This document shows positions 26,643 to 36,160 of a stretch of DNA of 40,394 bases, in pieces. The translations under genes were made by a program, and so were the position numbers. Every line of letters begins with the position of its first letter. The first letter of the stretch is position 1. The notes below the pieces were generated by a model. That model had not been told where the DNA came from and did not search any database. It saw nothing but the letters and a program-made list of their open reading frames with translations. Source of the DNA: Prochlorococcus sp. AG-347-J06 (GTDB lineage Bacteria; Cyanobacteriota; Cyanobacteriia; PCC-6307; Cyanobiaceae); contig QCBT01000013.1 in the NCBI GenBank assembly GCA_003281525.1, forward strand, positions 1-40,394, given 5' to 3'.

Positions 26643-27773
26643 TCTTTTTGTCGGATTTTCGATTAATAAGTTATGGGTTTCTTTTAATAAATTTGGTATA
26701 TCTAATTTACTAGGACATTTAGGAACACATTCATTACATTCTTGACAAAATGAGGAATTTTTTTCTTCCCACCAGTGGCCAGCTTTTCCTATTAAATTGT
26801 ACCTTTCTTTTGAAAATTCTAATTGGCCATAACCAATAGATATATTCCTTAAACGAAGTATTTCTGGAATAGGTACCTCATTTGGACATGGAAGACAGCA
26901 TCTGCATTGTTCACATTTGGTTGAGTTTAATTTTTCATTAGCAACTTCCTGAATTTTATCCAGAGCGCCTTTTTCAAGTTTTGTAAGCTTTTTGAAGGAG
27001 TTTCTAAGTTTATGCGCAAATTCAAAATCTTTTTTATTTGTTGCCCCCAAGGACAAAGTTGTAATTCCTTTTGCCAATAAAAATCTATATGCTAATTCTA
27101 ATGGATGAAAAGGCTTAGAGGCCTCTAATAAAATATCACTTGGAGAATATAATCTACCGCCTTTATCAGCAGGCGATATTGCTAATACTCCCATACCTTT
27201 TTTTATAGCTTCCTCTGCCAAAGTAATTTTAGATTGATCTAAATAATGCAAATGTAGACTACAAAAACTAAAAACTTCACAATTAATTGCATCTTTAATT
27301 AGTGAATAACTTCCGTGTGAACTAAAACCAACTTGATCAACAAGTCCCTTCTCAAGAATCCATGATATGAATTTCTTACCCTCTCCAGCTAGAACCCAAT
27401 CTAGATGTTGTTTTAGGTTTAGTCCATGAATTGCAAGATTATTAATTTTCTCGCGATTTAAATTTTTAAGAGAATTTTGAAAATTATTTTTTAAAAATTC
27501 AAAATCACCCTTTGGTAAAATTTTGGTAGTAATCACCCAATTTTTTTCTTTTATATTCTCTTCTATTTCTAGTTTTTTTATTGAATTTCCAATAAGTGAT
27601 TCAGCATTACCATAAGAAGGTGCTGTTTCTATGTGATTAATTCCTACATAATATGCATTTTTTATTATCCTATACATTTTTTCGAGACTTTCAGTTGCGC
27701 GCATTGTCCCTAAAGTGAATAAGCTCACTTTCGCCCCTCTACCGAATGATCTTTTTTGTGAATTAATAATCAT
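26631..27773 (-). CDS. Aldo/keto reductase fused to a ferredoxin-type 4Fe-4S domain
   Basis: 380 aa. The N-terminal TIM barrel has INHIETAPSYGNAES, VITTKI and NLAIHGLN, the places of the Asp/Tyr/Lys/His tetrad, but the usual Asp is Glu here (IETA). From about residue 290 two cysteine clusters follow: CEQCRCCLPCP and CQECNECVPKCP, typical of two 4Fe-4S sites. Such fusions are common in bacteria and are probably ferredoxin-linked oxidoreductases; the substrate is unknown. It faces the solute-binding gene, overlapping it by 12 bp. Confidence 0.9.
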   Translation of the reverse strand: MIINSQKRSFGRGAKVSLFTLGTMRATESLEKMYRIIKNAYYVGINHIETAPSYGNAESLIGNSIKKLEIEENIKEKNWVITTKILPKGDFEFLKNNFQNSLKNLNREKINNLAIHGLNLKQHLDWVLAGEGKKFISWILEKGLVDQVGFSSHGSYSLIKDAINCEVFSFCSLHLHYLDQSKITLAEEAIKKGMGVLAISPADKGGRLYSPSDILLEASKPFHPLELAYRFLLAKGITTLSLGATNKKDFEFAHKLRNSFKKLTKLEKGALDKIQEVANEKLNSTKCEQCRCCLPCPNEVPIPEILRLRNISIGYGQLEFSKERYNLIGKAGHWWEEKNSSFCQECNECVPKCPSKLDIPNLLKETHNLLIENPTKRLWG

Positions 27774-27831
27774 CTAAATATGATCAATTTCTTTTTATTT
27801 ACTCTTTAATTTATTTATACTTGAAAATGAT

Positions 27832-27851
27832 TTAAAGTAAATTAAAGTAAA
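27832..27851 (+). repeat. Tandem 10-bp direct repeat upstream of ribE
   Basis: TTAAAGTAAA occurs twice in perfect tandem, one helical turn apart, 34 bp before the ribE ATG. It may be a binding site or chance in AT-rich DNA. Confidence 0.5.
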
Positions 27852-27885
27852 TACAAAATTTTGTAAAAATATTTTTCTTAAATCT

Positions 27886-28539
27886 ATGTTCACAGGAATA
27901 ATTCAATCAATTGGAAAACTAAAACCAAAAAAAAATATTTTAGAAATTGAAATTCTTGATAACTTATTTGATATGGCTATCGGTGATAGCATAGCTGTTG
28001 ATGGCATTTGTTTGACAGTTAAAGAGATTTTTCAAAATAAATTTACTGTTGATGTTAGTGAGGAAACATTGAAAAAAACAACTTTAGGAGTAAAATCGAA
28101 CCTGAATCAAATTGTTAATTTGGAGCCCGCTCTTAGGGTGTCTGATCGTCTAGGAGGGCATATAGTCAGCGGGCATGTTGATGGCCTTGGAACAGTTGAG
28201 AATATAGAAAAATTAGAGAAATCTTGGCTTTTATCAATAAAGTGGAAAAATAATAATTTTTCAAAATATGTAGTTAATAAAGGCAGTATTTGTGTAAATG
28301 GTATAAGTCTTACGATTGCAAAATATGAGCAGGAAGGAGAAATATTTACTAATGCGATAATTCCTCATACTTGGCACAACACAAATCTGAATAAATTAAA
28401 TGTCGGTGACAGCGTAAACCTTGAGGCAGATGCACTAATTAAATATGTTGAGAAATTACTTTTATTTAATAAAAATAGTAATCAAGATTTATCTTCAAAT
28501 AATATTTCTTCGGAGTGGCTTAAAGAAAACGGTTGGTAA
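27886..28539 (+). CDS. ribE: Riboflavin synthase alpha subunit
   Basis: Dismutates two 6,7-dimethyl-8-ribityllumazines to riboflavin. 217 aa with two homologous lumazine-binding halves: MFTGIIQSIG and DGICLTVKE in the first, GHIVSGHVDG, NGISLTIAK and DSVNLEADALIKY in the second. The start at ATG 27886 is exactly the family N-terminus. No FMN riboswitch is visible in the 112-bp leader region. It converges on the AbrB gene with 11 bp. Confidence 0.97.
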   Translation: MFTGIIQSIGKLKPKKNILEIEILDNLFDMAIGDSIAVDGICLTVKEIFQNKFTVDVSEETLKKTTLGVKSNLNQIVNLEPALRVSDRLGGHIVSGHVDGLGTVENIEKLEKSWLLSIKWKNNNFSKYVVNKGSICVNGISLTIAKYEQEGEIFTNAIIPHTWHNTNLNKLNVGDSVNLEADALIKYVEKLLLFNKNSNQDLSSNNISSEWLKENGW

Positions 28540-28550
28540 AATATATTTCT

Positions 28551-28904
28551 TTAATTTAATGGAATCAAATAAATTGTTTTTGACTCTTTTTTAAGATCGA
28601 TTTTAAATTCCTGACCAGGTTCTAGACCTAGTTTTTTGGTGTAGGCATGACCAATTAATAGGTTCCCATTGCCATGAACTTTAGTTTTGAATTCGGTCTG
28701 TCTGCCTCTTGAAGCTCTATTACCATTTTTGCCCTGACGTCCATTTCCTATTTTGTAACCCTTAGCTTCGATAAGCGCCCTGTAAAAACTTTTTCTTAAG
28801 ATTCTTCCGCTAGGACCTACGTAACCACAACCTTTCGCTATCTCATCTTCAGATTTTTTACTTAATAATTTTGCTTTTTTAAGAAGTTCCTTTCCTTCAA
28901 GCAT
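28551..28904 (-). CDS. cyAbrB-type transcriptional regulator
   Basis: 117-residue DNA-binding protein of the cyanobacterial AbrB family, which tunes carbon and nitrogen metabolism in model cyanobacteria. The N-terminal part has EDEIAKGCGYVGPSGRILRK. The C-terminal AbrB-like domain begins near KTKVHGNGNLLIGHAYTKKL and ends in IYLIPLN. Members bind DNA as dimers. It is monocistronic with about 96 bp to the ctaE stop. Confidence 0.93.
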   Translation of the reverse strand: MLEGKELLKKAKLLSKKSEDEIAKGCGYVGPSGRILRKSFYRALIEAKGYKIGNGRQGKNGNRASRGRQTEFKTKVHGNGNLLIGHAYTKKLGLEPGQEFKIDLKKESKTIYLIPLN

Positions 28905-29000
28905 TATCTGACAAATTTCTAACTATATATTCTTACTAAAAAGGAGAACTGTGGCAATATAAATTAATAAAAAATATATTTAATTTTTCAAATTAAGTTT

Positions 29001-29603
29001 TTATAAAAGATACAAAATAATAAATAAAATAACCCATATTCCATCTACAAAATGCCAGTATAATTCAACAGCTTCCAATGGGAACATATTTTGACTAGTT
29101 AATCTTCCACCATTGATTCTCGATTGCCAAGCAATAATTAAAATCATTAAAGTGCCTAAAGTAACATGTAATCCATGAAAACCAGTAAGTGCATAAAAAG
29201 TACTTGCAAATAAATTATCGGTTAATCCAAAAGGTAAATGAAAATATTCAAATAATTGACATATTAAAAATACAATTCCAAGAAAAGCAGTAAAAAACAA
29301 CCATTTTTGGGAATCAGAGTTTTTATCTTTTAAAAGTGCTTTACCTGCTTTATGGAAAGTTGCACTACTAACAAGTAATAAAATTGTATTGAGTGTAGGT
29401 ATTGGTAGTTCTAATTCATAAATAGCACCATCAGGTAATGGATTTACTGCTTTATAAGTTAAATAAGCAGCAAAGAATCCAGCAAAAGTCATTCCGTCCG
29501 CAATTAGGAAAGTTATAAGACCAAACATTCTGAAGTCTTCATGTGTTTCATTAACTTCAGAATTATTGTTTTGAATTTCTTTTGAGCTATCTAGTGTTGT
29601 CAT
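29001..29603 (-). CDS. ctaE: Cytochrome c oxidase subunit III
   Basis: 200 aa with five hydrophobic segments, the short form of subunit III found in cyanobacteria. FGLITFLIADGMTFAGFFAAY, LTGFHGLHVTLGTLM and VELYWHFVDGIWVILF are the conserved blocks. Third gene of the ctaCDE operon (12 bp after ctaD). Confidence 0.96.
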   Translation of the reverse strand: MTTLDSSKEIQNNNSEVNETHEDFRMFGLITFLIADGMTFAGFFAAYLTYKAVNPLPDGAIYELELPIPTLNTILLLVSSATFHKAGKALLKDKNSDSQKWLFFTAFLGIVFLICQLFEYFHLPFGLTDNLFASTFYALTGFHGLHVTLGTLMILIIAWQSRINGGRLTSQNMFPLEAVELYWHFVDGIWVILFIILYLL

Positions 29604-29615
29604 AAGTTTTTATTG

Positions 29616-31235
29616 TTATTCAGAAATTTCTTTACCATAACCATAAGGTTCTTTAACTAATGGAGCTTCTCCTTCCCAATTTTCAACAGGAGGTGGAGAA
29701 GATGTTAACCATTCAGGTGTAAGAGCATTCCAAGGGTTATCTCCAGCATCTTTTCCATTTCTCACACTAAGGAATACATTTATTAAAAAAGGAATTGTAC
29801 TTATAGCCATCAAAAGAGCTCCAAGGCTACTAATTTGATTGACGAACTGGAATTGAGGATCATATTCTGCAACTCTTCTTGGCATTCCATTTAAACCGAG
29901 CCAATGTTGAGGAGCAAAGCACAAGTTAAATCCAATAAAGGTAATAATAAAATGTACAATTCCTAACTTTTCATTGAGCATTTTTCCAGTTACTTTGGGG
30001 AACCAATGGTAAATTGAAGAGAAAATAATAAAAACAGTGCCTCCATAAACTATGTAATGAAAATGGGCTACAACGAAATAAGTATCATGTACGTGAATAT
30101 CGAAAGGTACCTGTGCCAAAGCAACTCCTGTAATACCTCCAAAAACAAAATTTATAATAAATCCACAAGAGAATAACATTGCACTATTGATGGAAATTTT
30201 ACCTCCCCATAATGTTGCAACCCAATTGAAAAATTTTATACCCGTCGGAACAGCAATAAATGCTGTGGCGATAGTAAAAAATAATCTCATCCAAGGGGGC
30301 GTTCCACTCGTAAACATGTGATGCGCCCAAACAACTAAACCTAAAACTACAATCCCCATTATTGAAAAAACCATTGTTGTATATCCAAAAAGTGGTTTTC
30401 TAGCATGTACAGGAAGTATTTCACTAACTAAACCAAAGGCAGGAAGGACCATAATGTATACAGCTGGATGAGAATAAAACCAAAATAAATGCTGATAAAC
30501 TACGACGTTGCCACCTAAAACAGGATTGAAAAAACCTGTATTAGCGATGATATCGAAGCTAAGTAGAATCAAAGTGCCTGCTAAAACAGGAGTTGACAAA
30601 ACAACTAATAGACTTGTCCCTAGCATTGCCCAACAATACATTGGCAATTGCATAAGTTTTAATCCTGGCCTTCTTAATTTGATAATGGTTGCGATAAAGT
30701 TTATTCCACCAAATATAGAACTGCCTCCAAGTAATAGAACGCTCAGAATCCAAATAATTTGTCCTGATTGAGGAGTAGTTATGCTCAAAGGAGGATAAGC
30801 CGTCCATCCAGCCTGAGCAGCACCCTCAACAAAATAGCTTGCTACCAGCATCAAACCTGAAGGAGGAATTAACCAAAAAGCTACAGCATTCAATCTTGGG
30901 AATGCCATGTCTCTAGCACCTACATAAAATGGAATTAAATAATTTCCAAAAGCACCGTTAACTACAGGGACTATCCATAGGAAAATCATTATTGTTCCAT
31001 GTAGCGTTAAAACTTGGTTATATACATCTCTGGGCATAAAGTCAGACATCGGACTAGCAAGTTCAATTCTTATAGCGCTAGCTAAGGTTCCTCCTATTAA
31101 ATAGAAAAGAAAACCGCAGACTAAGTATTGTATCCCAATTACTTTATGATCAAGGCTAAAACTAAAGTATCTAAGCCAGCCTTTGGGTTGAAGACTTTCA
31201 TTATTAGTTTTTTGTGGATCAATTGATATTGTCAT
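29616..31235 (-). CDS. ctaD: Cytochrome c oxidase subunit I
   Basis: Catalytic core that reduces O2 and pumps protons. 539 aa, 12 expected membrane segments. Heme and CuB ligands appear in VLTLHGTIMIF, HLFWFYSHPAVYIMVLPAFG, WAHHMFTSG and HDTYFVVAHFHYIVYGG; the Tyr of the His-Tyr crosslink follows SHPAVY in the same helix. It overlaps ctaC by 4 bp. Confidence 0.98.
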   Translation of the reverse strand: MTISIDPQKTNNESLQPKGWLRYFSFSLDHKVIGIQYLVCGFLFYLIGGTLASAIRIELASPMSDFMPRDVYNQVLTLHGTIMIFLWIVPVVNGAFGNYLIPFYVGARDMAFPRLNAVAFWLIPPSGLMLVASYFVEGAAQAGWTAYPPLSITTPQSGQIIWILSVLLLGGSSIFGGINFIATIIKLRRPGLKLMQLPMYCWAMLGTSLLVVLSTPVLAGTLILLSFDIIANTGFFNPVLGGNVVVYQHLFWFYSHPAVYIMVLPAFGLVSEILPVHARKPLFGYTTMVFSIMGIVVLGLVVWAHHMFTSGTPPWMRLFFTIATAFIAVPTGIKFFNWVATLWGGKISINSAMLFSCGFIINFVFGGITGVALAQVPFDIHVHDTYFVVAHFHYIVYGGTVFIIFSSIYHWFPKVTGKMLNEKLGIVHFIITFIGFNLCFAPQHWLGLNGMPRRVAEYDPQFQFVNQISSLGALLMAISTIPFLINVFLSVRNGKDAGDNPWNALTPEWLTSSPPPVENWEGEAPLVKEPYGYGKEISE

Positions 31236-32035
31236 AAATTTACCTCTGGTTTTTTATTTTTGTTAAACCATTCGTTGTAATCAGATTCTTCTTCAACAAT
31301 TATGGAGGCTCTCATTCCTCCATGATATGGACCACATAATTCTGCGCAAATTATCGGGTATTTTCCTACTTTTGTTGGAGTGAAATTTAGTATAGTCGGT
31401 TGTCCAGGAATAATATCCTGTTTAATTCTGAACTCTGGTACCCAAAAAGCATGAATCACATCTTTGGATTCCATTTTCATTGATACTTTTTGATCAACAG
31501 GAACGTGTAGTTCTCCTGATATGAAATTGCCCTTGGGATAATTGAATAGAAATGCAAATTGCATAGCTGAAACTTCAATTGATAAATTATTTATGGCTAT
31601 TTCATTATCAGATGTTTGACTTATTCCAGCCCAAATTTTTTCAGTATTAGCACTCATCATTTCGTGGTTATGATTTAGTTCTTTCATCCCTCCCATTCGA
31701 TCGTAAATGTTGTAGCTGTATAAACCTATTAATAAAACAATTATTGAAGGGATAATTGTCCACACAATTTCTAAGCTTAAATTTCCCTCTAAAGCTATCC
31801 CATCGCCTATCTGATCATTTCTTTTTCTAAACTTAAATAAGCTATATATAACAGCTATTGTCATTCCTATAAAAATGATTAATCCAATGATGAAAAGAAT
31901 TCTAAAGAGTTCATCGTAAATTGGTGCATTAATACTTGCTTCAGCTGGGAGCAAATTTACATTAAAACCAATCCAAAAAGATATAGCAAAAACGAGGGAA
32001 ATAATTAGTATTAAATAAAAGTTTTTATTTAACAA
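31232..32035 (-). CDS. ctaC: Cytochrome c oxidase subunit II
   Basis: Receives electrons from cytochrome c or plastocyanin through CuA. 267 aa. Two hydrophobic helices near the N-terminus precede a cupredoxin domain. The CuA ligands are in PIICAELCGPYHGGM (Cys-x3-Cys-x3-His-x2-Met), with the first His in DVIHAFWVPEF. First gene of the operon. The promoter should lie in 32036-32250. Confidence 0.97.
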   Translation of the reverse strand: MLNKNFYLILIISLVFAISFWIGFNVNLLPAEASINAPIYDELFRILFIIGLIIFIGMTIAVIYSLFKFRKRNDQIGDGIALEGNLSLEIVWTIIPSIIVLLIGLYSYNIYDRMGGMKELNHNHEMMSANTEKIWAGISQTSDNEIAINNLSIEVSAMQFAFLFNYPKGNFISGELHVPVDQKVSMKMESKDVIHAFWVPEFRIKQDIIPGQPTILNFTPTKVGKYPIICAELCGPYHGGMRASIIVEEESDYNEWFNKNKKPEVNL

Positions 32036-32250
32036 TTGATCTCTAAAAATTTGTATTTATATCCTTAAGTTATTCATTTTTTTTTATTTCGCATCCTTTG
32101 TTAAAAGAAAAACATTTAAATTCACAACTTCTTAAGATTTATGAAATAAAAGGCGTATTATTAATAACTTTTTAGAGTTAATTGTCAGGGAAAAAAGATT
32201 AAATTAGTAAATTATTTTTTAAATTAAACATATTAATTTTTAATTAATGT
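32036..32250. other. Divergent intergenic region, ctaC / ctaA
   Basis: 215 bp, very AT-rich, with long A and T runs. No convincing -35/-10 pair, NtcA-type site or hairpin was found by eye. Both promoters of the respiratory oxidase modules must be here or just inside. Confidence 0.5.
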
Positions 32251-33225
32251 TTGGTTTTTAAATCTAATTTATTATGCAAAATAATAGGTTTTGTCCATTT
32301 GATTAATAACCAATTATATAAATCAAAATATCTGACAATTTTTAAAAGGTTGGGAAGTCATAGTGTACTCGCACTCATTGCACTAATCGTAATTGGAGGT
32401 GCTACTAGAGTTATGGAGGCTGGACTTGCCTGTCCAGATTGGCCATTATGTTATGGATCTTTTTTGCCTTTTAATCATATGAACCTAAGAGTATTTCTAG
32501 AGTGGTTTCATCGTCTAGATGCTTTTCTGGTTGGAATATTAATTCTTTTTAAATTTGCCCTTTCAATTATTTGGAAAGATGAAATTCCAAATTGGTTACC
32601 TAAAACTTATTCACTATTACTTTTTCTCGTTATTGTCCAAGGATCTTTTGGAGCTTTAACAGTAATAAACTTGCTTGATTCATATATTGTTACTGGCCAT
32701 CTTTTAATAGCTTTTCTACTTCTCATCACAACAATTTCAATAAATCAAAATTTAGAAAATGACTATAAAGAAGAGTCATTAATTTGGTGGAGATTTTTAT
32801 TGTTTTTTCCTCTTTTTCTTACTCTTATTCAATCTTTTATTGGAGTAAGACTTTCATCAACCTGGTCAGCACATATTTGTTTATCTTTTAATAAACAATG
32901 TCTAATTCTAAATACTCATAAATTATTTGCTTTCCCAATTGCTTTTTCAATTCTATTGATTATTGCTACTGCAATTTATAAGAGAAGTTTGCTAAATGCA
33001 AATTGGAAATATCTCTCAGCACTTATTTTTCTATTGTTTTCCCAAATTGCTTTGGGTGTTTTAAGTCTTAAAACAAATTTGAATGAACCTATTTTTATTA
33101 TCCTTCATCAACTTAACGCCTCTTTATTTATTGCGATATTAACAACATTAATTTTTAGAAATCCTTTTGCCAAAAAAGGTCTAAACCACTCCCTAAATTC
33201 TCAAATGGTTGGTATCAATTCATGA
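32251..33225 (+). CDS. ctaA: Heme A synthase CtaA
   Basis: Oxidises heme O to heme A for the oxidase. About 320 aa with eight hydrophobic segments. [21 protein letters not shown] is the diagnostic region with its paired Cys; [31 protein letters not shown] and LHQLNASLF carry the heme-ligand His residues. The start is uncertain: TTG 32251 gives 324 aa, and TTG 32299 gives about 308 aa beginning closer to the first helix. It overlaps ctaB by 4 bp (ATGA), so translation is coupled. Confidence 0.94.
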   Translation: MVFKSNLLCKIIGFVHLINNQLYKSKYLTIFKRLGSHSVLALIALIVIGGATRVMEAGLACPDWPLCYGSFLPFNHMNLRVFLEWFHRLDAFLVGILILFKFALSIIWKDEIPNWLPKTYSLLLFLVIVQGSFGALTVINLLDSYIVTGHLLIAFLLLITTISINQNLENDYKEESLIWWRFLLFFPLFLTLIQSFIGVRLSSTWSAHICLSFNKQCLILNTHKLFAFPIAFSILLIIATAIYKRSLLNANWKYLSALIFLLFSQIALGVLSLKTNLNEPIFIILHQLNASLFIAILTTLIFRNPFAKKGLNHSLNSQMVGINS

Positions 33226-34223
33226 ACAGTAGTAACTTAGAAAACTTGAACTATAAATCTTCAATTAGGGATGAAGTTGTACCTTCAAGAAAAAAAATAA
33301 CTTTGCCGCCTTGGCTTGAAGTAGCAAAACCCAGATTAATCCCACTTTTACTGGCAACAACTTTGGGGGGAATGGCTTTAACTGAAGAATGGCCTTTGTC
33401 TTCACCGAAACTCATCTGTACTTTAGGAGGCGGAGCTTTGGCAGCAGCAGCAGCAGGAGCTCTTAATTGCTTGTGGGAAATGGAATTAGATAAAAGGATG
33501 ACAAGAACTAGCAAAAGAGCCTTGCCAGCAGGAAAGTTGTCATCTGAGACTGTATTTTTAGCTGCCGTATCATGTACTTTGGCAGCTTCGATGCTTTTAG
33601 TAAGTGGTGTAAATTATTTGGCTGCGGGATTAACTCTTCTTGGTTTATTTAGCTATGTAATTTTATATACAGTTATTTTGAAACCTCGTACAACAAAAAA
33701 TATTGTCTTCGGAGGAGTTGCTGGTGCGATACCACCTTTAGTTGGAGCATCTGCTGCTACAGGGCATGTAGGACTTAGTGGTTGGTGGTTGTTTGGTTTA
33801 GTAATGTTATGGACCCCAGCTCATTTTTGGGCACTTGCAATTTTGTTGAAGGATGATTACGCATCTGTTGGTATTCCTATGCTCCCTTCTGTTAAAGGAT
33901 CTGTATTTACTGCTAAAGCGATTTCTCGTTATGGATGGGCAACAATTTTAATGAGTATTATGGGAGTTTTTGCCTTACCTGAAGGGGGTCTTTTATACGG
34001 AATTATGTTATTGCCATTTAATGGAAGACTTTTGCAATTAATAAATGAATTAAAGAAATCTCCTGATGATCTTTCAAGAGCAAAGTCTCTCTTTAGGTGG
34101 TCTATTCTCTATATGTTTGGTATTTGTCTTTTGTTATTAATTTCCAGAACCCAACTATCTGTAGAATTTGAGCAGCAATCTATGCAAATATTTTTATCTA
34201 TAGTATCCCTGCTTAGTAATTAA
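33222..34223 (+). CDS. ctaB: Protoheme IX farnesyltransferase (heme O synthase)
   Basis: UbiA-family membrane enzyme that farnesylates heme B to heme O. 333 aa with about eight hydrophobic segments. [20 protein letters not shown] contains the first polyprenyl-diphosphate/Mg motif, and [20 protein letters not shown] is the CtaB signature. The ATG start at 33222 overlaps the ctaA stop. Confidence 0.97.
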   Translation: MNSSNLENLNYKSSIRDEVVPSRKKITLPPWLEVAKPRLIPLLLATTLGGMALTEEWPLSSPKLICTLGGGALAAAAAGALNCLWEMELDKRMTRTSKRALPAGKLSSETVFLAAVSCTLAASMLLVSGVNYLAAGLTLLGLFSYVILYTVILKPRTTKNIVFGGVAGAIPPLVGASAATGHVGLSGWWLFGLVMLWTPAHFWALAILLKDDYASVGIPMLPSVKGSVFTAKAISRYGWATILMSIMGVFALPEGGLLYGIMLLPFNGRLLQLINELKKSPDDLSRAKSLFRWSILYMFGICLLLLISRTQLSVEFEQQSMQIFLSIVSLLSN

Positions 34224-34262
34224 ATTAGATGTAAAATGTTTTTTAAGTAAATTGCAAGTTTG

Positions 34263-35279
34263 ATGAATTATATAAAAGTAAAAGGGCTTTCAAAATCTTA
34301 TTCTGATATCAAGGCATTAAAAAATTTATCGATAGAAATTGAAGCTGGCACATTATTCGGAATACTAGGCCCAAATGGTGCTGGCAAATCAACACTAATA
34401 AAAATACTTGCTACTTTAATAGAGCCTGATAGTGGAGAAGTTTTTATAAATAATATTAATCTGATAAAAAATTCAAGGAAAATTAGAGAATTAATTGGTT
34501 ATGTTGCCCAAGACATTGCACTTGATAAAATATTAACTGGACGAGAGCTTTTGGATTTTCAATCAGATTTATATCACATCAACAAAAATAAAAAATTTGA
34601 AAGGATAAATAAATTAATAAATCAATTAGAAATGAATGATTGGATTGATCGTAAGTGCGGAACTTATTCAGGAGGAATGAAAAGAAGAATAGATCTGGCA
34701 GCAGGACTTTTACATTTGCCCCAAGTATTAATTTTGGATGAACCTACAGTTGGTTTAGATATTGAAAGTAGAAATATTATATGGCAACTTTTGAAAGATT
34801 TGAGAAATAATGGAATGACCATTATTTTAAGTAGTCACTATCTTGATGAAATAGATAAATTGGCAGACAGATTAGTGATAATTGATGATGGAAGAGTTAT
34901 AGCAAAAGGGACTCCTTCAGAGCTCAAAAATAAATTAGGAGGAGATAGAGTAACTTTGAAAGTAAGAGAATTTAGTAATCAGGAAGAAGCAAATAATATA
35001 TCTAAAATTTTATCTTCAATAGATGGAATTAGTCAGATTATCATAAATGAAGCTCAAGGTTTCTCGATAAATTTCGTAGCAGATAAGCAAAAAGATTTAC
35101 TTACGAAGCTAAAAGTGGAATTGGCTTTCTCAAAGTTTGAAATTTTTTCTCTTACCCAAAGTCAGCCAAGCTTGGATGATGTATATCTTCAGGCAACTGG
35201 AAAAACATTATTGGATGCTGAAATTTCTATGGCAGGCAAAAGAGACCTAAAAAAAGAATCAAAGCAATCCATGCGATAA
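34263..35279 (+). CDS. ABC exporter ATP-binding protein, DrrA type
   Basis: 338 aa. ATPase motifs: GPNGAGKST (Walker A), YSGGMKRRIDLAAGLL (signature), VLILDEPT (Walker B) and SSHYLDE (switch His). The C-terminal about 100 residues (RVTLKVREFSNQEE onward) are the accessory domain usual in DrrA-type exporters. I use ATG 34263 instead of the preceding TTG, which differs by one codon. It pairs with the ABC-2 permease that follows. Confidence 0.92.
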   Translation: MNYIKVKGLSKSYSDIKALKNLSIEIEAGTLFGILGPNGAGKSTLIKILATLIEPDSGEVFINNINLIKNSRKIRELIGYVAQDIALDKILTGRELLDFQSDLYHINKNKKFERINKLINQLEMNDWIDRKCGTYSGGMKRRIDLAAGLLHLPQVLILDEPTVGLDIESRNIIWQLLKDLRNNGMTIILSSHYLDEIDKLADRLVIIDDGRVIAKGTPSELKNKLGGDRVTLKVREFSNQEEANNISKILSSIDGISQIIINEAQGFSINFVADKQKDLLTKLKVELAFSKFEIFSLTQSQPSLDDVYLQATGKTLLDAEISMAGKRDLKKESKQSMR

Positions 35280-35301
35280 AAAAAACTTTTGGTTAACTCA
35301 C

Positions 35302-35307
35302 TATAAT
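35302..35307 (+). promoter_or_regulatory. Possible -10 box before the ABC-2 permease
   Basis: Consensus TATAAT 22 nt before the permease ATG, but no -35 at the right spacing. It may give separate expression of the permease from its ATPase. Confidence 0.25.
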
Positions 35308-35328
35308 GGATACTAATTACTGCTAATT

Positions 35329-36153
35329 ATGGAATTAAAACAGTATAATTTATTTTTTTTATATCAAGAAACATTTGCCTTAACAAAGAGATTATTTATT
35401 CAATTAAAAAGAAGACCATCAACTCTTTTAGCAGGAATATTACAACCAATAATTTGGCTTTTTTTATTTGGGGCATTATTCTCTAAAGCTCCTGAAGGTT
35501 TTTTACCAGGTGTTGATTCTTATGGGAATTTTTTAGGAGCAGGACTTATTGTTTTTACTGCTTTTAGCGGAGCCCTAAACTCTGGTCTTCCTTTAATGTT
35601 TGATAGAGAGTTTGGATTTCTTAATAGATTACTTGTGGCTCCTTTAACCAGTAGATTATCCATAGTTTTATCTTCTTTTTTTTACATAACAATCTTGAGC
35701 TTTGTTCAGAGCATTGTAATAATGATTGTTTCATACATTTTGGGTTATGGATGGCCCAACTTATATGGTTTAGGAATTGTATTTGCCACACTAATTTTAT
35801 TAGTTCTTTTTGTGACATCAATAAGTTTATGTTTAGCTTTTGTTTTGCCGGGACATATTGAATTAATAGCTCTTATATTCGTAATAAATTTACCTCTTCT
35901 ATTTGCGAGTACTGCTTTAGCTCCAATCTCTTTTATGCCAAATTGGCTGGGCTGGTTAGCTTCATTAAATCCATTAACTTTTGCTATTGAACCTATTAGG
36001 ACTGCCTATACACAAACTATGGATTTAGAATTAGTGGCTTTACATGCCCCATATGGTGATTTAACTTGTAAGAGTTGTATCTCAATTTTATTTTCTTTAA
36101 CAGTTTTTTCCTTGATTATTATAAGGCCTCTGTTAAATAGAAAGTTAAATTAG
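35329..36153 (+). CDS. ABC-2 type exporter permease
   Basis: 274 aa with six predicted membrane segments. RRPSTLLAGILQPIIWLFLF, ALNSGLPLMFDREFGFLNRL and the LASLNPLTFAIEPIRTAY block belong to the ABC2_membrane family of drug, polysaccharide and lipid exporters. It lies 49 bp after the ATPase gene, making a two-component exporter. The substrate cannot be told. Confidence 0.92.
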   Translation: MELKQYNLFFLYQETFALTKRLFIQLKRRPSTLLAGILQPIIWLFLFGALFSKAPEGFLPGVDSYGNFLGAGLIVFTAFSGALNSGLPLMFDREFGFLNRLLVAPLTSRLSIVLSSFFYITILSFVQSIVIMIVSYILGYGWPNLYGLGIVFATLILLVLFVTSISLCLAFVLPGHIELIALIFVINLPLLFASTALAPISFMPNWLGWLASLNPLTFAIEPIRTAYTQTMDLELVALHAPYGDLTCKSCISILFSLTVFSLIIIRPLLNRKLN

Positions 36154-36160
36154 AAATTTT

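Noticed and set aside
27774..27885. FMN riboswitch before ribE
   Set aside because: The region is almost all A/T and lacks the conserved RFN helices.
29001..34223. Unusual or new respiratory system
   Set aside because: ctaCDE with ctaA and ctaB is the standard cyanobacterial cytochrome oxidase set with intact metal ligands.
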